DNA of 7,784 nucleotides from Ardenticatenia bacterium (lineage in GTDB: Bacteria > Chloroflexota > Anaerolineae > Aggregatilineales > Aggregatilineaceae): assembly GCA_026984385.1 (NCBI GenBank), contig JALSSH010000533.1, positions 1 to 7,784 of the forward strand, in the 5' to 3' direction. Shown one piece after another: positions 6,090 to 7,784 of this stretch. The notes below the pieces were generated by a model that was not told the DNA's origin, searched no databases, and saw only the letters and a list, made by a program, of their open reading frames with translations. Position numbers and translations under genes: made by a program. Numbering within the stretch: position 1 is the first letter of the stretch; each line of letters opens with the position of its first letter.

Positions 6090-7306
6090 AGCACGAGCGG
6101 GCACAATGGGCATTGATCGCGGTGCTGATGGTGGGATTGCTGCTCGGCAACGTGGTTGCCACGCATGACTTGCTGACCGAGCCGTACCCCGGGCACAACG
6201 ACTTTTTGACCATCTGGGAGGCGGCGCGGCTCTTTTGGCAACAAGGCCTTGACCCCTACAGCCCCACCGCCACCGCCGAAATTCAGACGCGCATCTACGG
6301 CCACCCCGCTCGCCCGAACGAGTTCCCCAACGCTTATGCCTACCCGCTCTACACGCTTTTTGTGCTCTGGCCGTTGACCCCTTTTGATTACCCTTGGGTT
6401 TCGGCCTTTTGGATGGTGTTGTTAGAAGTGTGCATCGTGGCAGCGTTACTCTTCCAATTGGCACTCTATCGCTGGAAACCGCGCCCGCTCATGCTCGCCT
6501 GGTTGTTGATCTGGATGTTGCTCCACTACTATGCCGCGCGCGGCATCATCTTGGGGCAGATCAGCCACACAGTTTACCTGGCGCAGGTGCTCGTGCTCTG
6601 GGCGCTTTGGCGACGCTGGGATACGCTCGCCGCACTGCTAACCGCCTACACCACCATCAAACCCCAGATGAGCTTCTTACTCGTGCCGCTGCTTTTGCTT
6701 TGGGCAGCACGAACGGGTCGTTGGCGCTTCGTGGGCGTTTTTCTGGGAGCGTGGGCAGCGCTTATGATGGCTTCTTTTGCGCTGTTGCCGGACTGGATGG
6801 CGGGGTGGTGGGAGCAACTGCGCGCTTATCCTTCCTACACGGTCGGCTCGCCGGTGAGCATTCTCACGCGCACCTATTTGGGATTGGGCGCGTGGGCAGA
6901 GTGGGGCGTGGACGCCGCGCTGTGGACGCTGTTGGCGTGGACGTGGTACGTGGTGCTTTGGCGCGGACGGCGTGAGCGTTTGGACTGGGCACTGGCGTTG
7001 GCGCTTGTGCTCACGCATCTGACTGCGCCGCGCACGGCCACCCCGCATTTTGTGGTTTTCACGTTGCCGCTGTTCTTTTACCTCAAGCGTTGGTCCGCAC
7101 GCTGGGAAGTGGCGGTGACGCTTGCGTTGCTGATCGTGCCCTGGGTGCATTTCCTGCTGACTATTCAGGGCGACGTGGAGCATTTTTCCGTTCACGCTCC
7201 CTATCCCTGGTTGATGTTGGCGTTGTTGTGGTGGGGCAGGCGGCAATGGTGGGAAGCTGAGCCTGCGCTCTTGCCGCCTTCTGAGCCGCAGGGGGCGCGC
7301 ACATGA
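6086..7306 (+). CDS. Glycosyltransferase family 87 (DUF2029) membrane protein (406 aa)
   Basis: The best family match in the cluster. After the first helix (about 8-24), HNDFLTIWEAARLF (37-50) carries the expected catalytic Asp (D39), followed by GLDPYSP (54-60), a hallmark of DUF2029/GT87 proteins. Then come AYAYPLYTLFVLWPL (83-97) and TTIKPQMSFLLVPLLLL (189-205), the conserved 'K-P-Q' helix. Known members use polyprenyl-phosphate mannose to extend cell-envelope glycans; whether mannose is the sugar here is not known. The protein ends in a short cytoplasmic-looking tail after WWGRRQWW. GGAGGAG at 6077-6083 is a strong ribosome binding site, and the ATG overlaps the previous stop. The 3' end overlaps the next gene at ATGA. 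Confidence 0.85.
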   Translation: MKHERAQWALIAVLMVGLLLGNVVATHDLLTEPYPGHNDFLTIWEAARLFWQQGLDPYSPTATAEIQTRIYGHPARPNEFPNAYAYPLYTLFVLWPLTPFDYPWVSAFWMVLLEVCIVAALLFQLALYRWKPRPLMLAWLLIWMLLHYYAARGIILGQISHTVYLAQVLVLWALWRRWDTLAALLTAYTTIKPQMSFLLVPLLLLWAARTGRWRFVGVFLGAWAALMMASFALLPDWMAGWWEQLRAYPSYTVGSPVSILTRTYLGLGAWAEWGVDAALWTLLAWTWYVVLWRGRRERLDWALALALVLTHLTAPRTATPHFVVFTLPLFFYLKRWSARWEVAVTLALLIVPWVHFLLTIQGDVEHFSVHAPYPWLMLALLWWGRRQWWEAEPALLPPSEPQGART

Positions 7307-7784
7307 GCGAACGACGCGCGTATGCCCTGGTTTTTGTGTTGGCGCTGGGCTGGGCGGGGTTGCTTGCCGCGCTGATCGAGCAGCCGGGCTACACCGACGC
7401 CTACTACTATTACAACGCGGCGGAGCGTTGGGTCGGCGGCCAGGGGTTGACCGATCCCTATCTCTGGACGTATCTTGACGCGCCCGACACGTTGCCCACC
7501 CCCGCGTTCCACTATTGGATGCCGCTCACCTCGCTGTTGGCGGCGGGAAGCATGGCGCTTTTCGGCACGCATTTTGGGGCCGCGCAAATTCCCTCTGCAC
7601 TGAGCTTTGCCGCTCTGGTCACGCTAACCTATGCGCTGGGCGTGGCTGTGGGGGGGGCGCGACGGCACGGCGTGCTTGGCGCGTTGCTGGTGGCGTTCGG
7701 CGGCTTCTACACGCCCTTTTGGACAACGACCGACGCCTTTGCGCTATACGGCTTGGTGGGCGCGGGCGCGCTGGTAGCCATTGG
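7303..7784 (+). CDS. GT39/ArnT-like membrane glycosyltransferase, 3' end outside the window
   Basis: 160 codons are present before the window ends, with no stop. The N-terminal helix (about 7-25) is followed by GYTDAYYYYNAAERWVGGQG (29-48), the pattern of PMT/ArnT-type enzymes, where an Asp followed by a tyrosine-rich stretch (here D32) sits at the catalytic loop. LPTPAFHYWMPLTSLLAAG and LFGTHFGAAQIPSAL match the conserved helix and loop of family 39. A late TTTDAFALYG may be the second membrane-edge motif. The ATG overlaps the previous stop (ATGA), with AGGGGG at 7290-7295 seven bases upstream. Role by family: transfer of a sugar from a polyprenyl-phosphate donor to a surface acceptor. Assignment is at superfamily level because most of the protein is missing. 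Confidence 0.75.
   Translation, partial: MSERRAYALVFVLALGWAGLLAALIEQPGYTDAYYYYNAAERWVGGQGLTDPYLWTYLDAPDTLPTPAFHYWMPLTSLLAAGSMALFGTHFGAAQIPSALSFAALVTLTYALGVAVGGARRHGVLGALLVAFGGFYTPFWTTTDAFALYGLVGAGALVAI

Overview
The window is GC-rich bacterial DNA. It has two genes on the minus strand and five on the plus strand, divided by a short divergent promoter region at about 1197-1322. The gene content points to Chloroflexota, perhaps an Anaerolineae-like lineage: a universal-stress/DUF389 fusion next to a run of large, unnamed GT-C type membrane glycosyltransferases. This is inference from gene families. No rRNA or other taxonomic marker is present, and there is no tRNA, CRISPR array, insertion sequence or phage gene.

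Left part (22-1196, minus strand): a two-gene operon. A GTG-started, apparently cytoplasmic protein with an HEGTH zinc-metallopeptidase motif is followed 20 bases later by a small, very acidic protein of unknown function. Each gene has its own AGGGGG ribosome binding site.

Divergent region (1197-1322): an extended -10 promoter is predicted for the metallopeptidase operon and a 17-bp-spaced promoter for the plus-strand gene. A perfect 9-bp inverted repeat brackets the plus-strand -10 and covers the expected start of transcription, so it could be an operator or a 5'-leader hairpin.

Middle (1323-3122): a 599-residue protein with two tandem universal-stress (UspA) domains and a DUF389 membrane domain. 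This looks like a nucleotide- or stress-sensing domain fused to an uncharacterised membrane protein.

Between the stop of that gene and the next start (3123-3306) lies the most unusual part of the window. A 134-base block at 3124-3257 is about 85% G+C by hand count and consists almost entirely of perfect stems. Two GNRA-loop hairpins sit back to back from the second base after the stop codon. They are followed by a 13-bp perfect stem that closes three further hairpins joined by single bases, a cloverleaf-like four-way junction. Directly after it, a 6-bp stem can hide the ribosome binding site of the next gene. I do not recognise it as a known RNA or repeat family.

Right part (3307-7784): four membrane proteins of the GT-C glycosyltransferase type. 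Their start and stop codons overlap at each junction (TGATG, ATGA, ATGA), and the last gene runs off the window. They are probably translated as one unit and likely use polyprenyl-phosphate-linked sugars to build or decorate a cell-surface glycan. The substrate cannot be read from the sequence.
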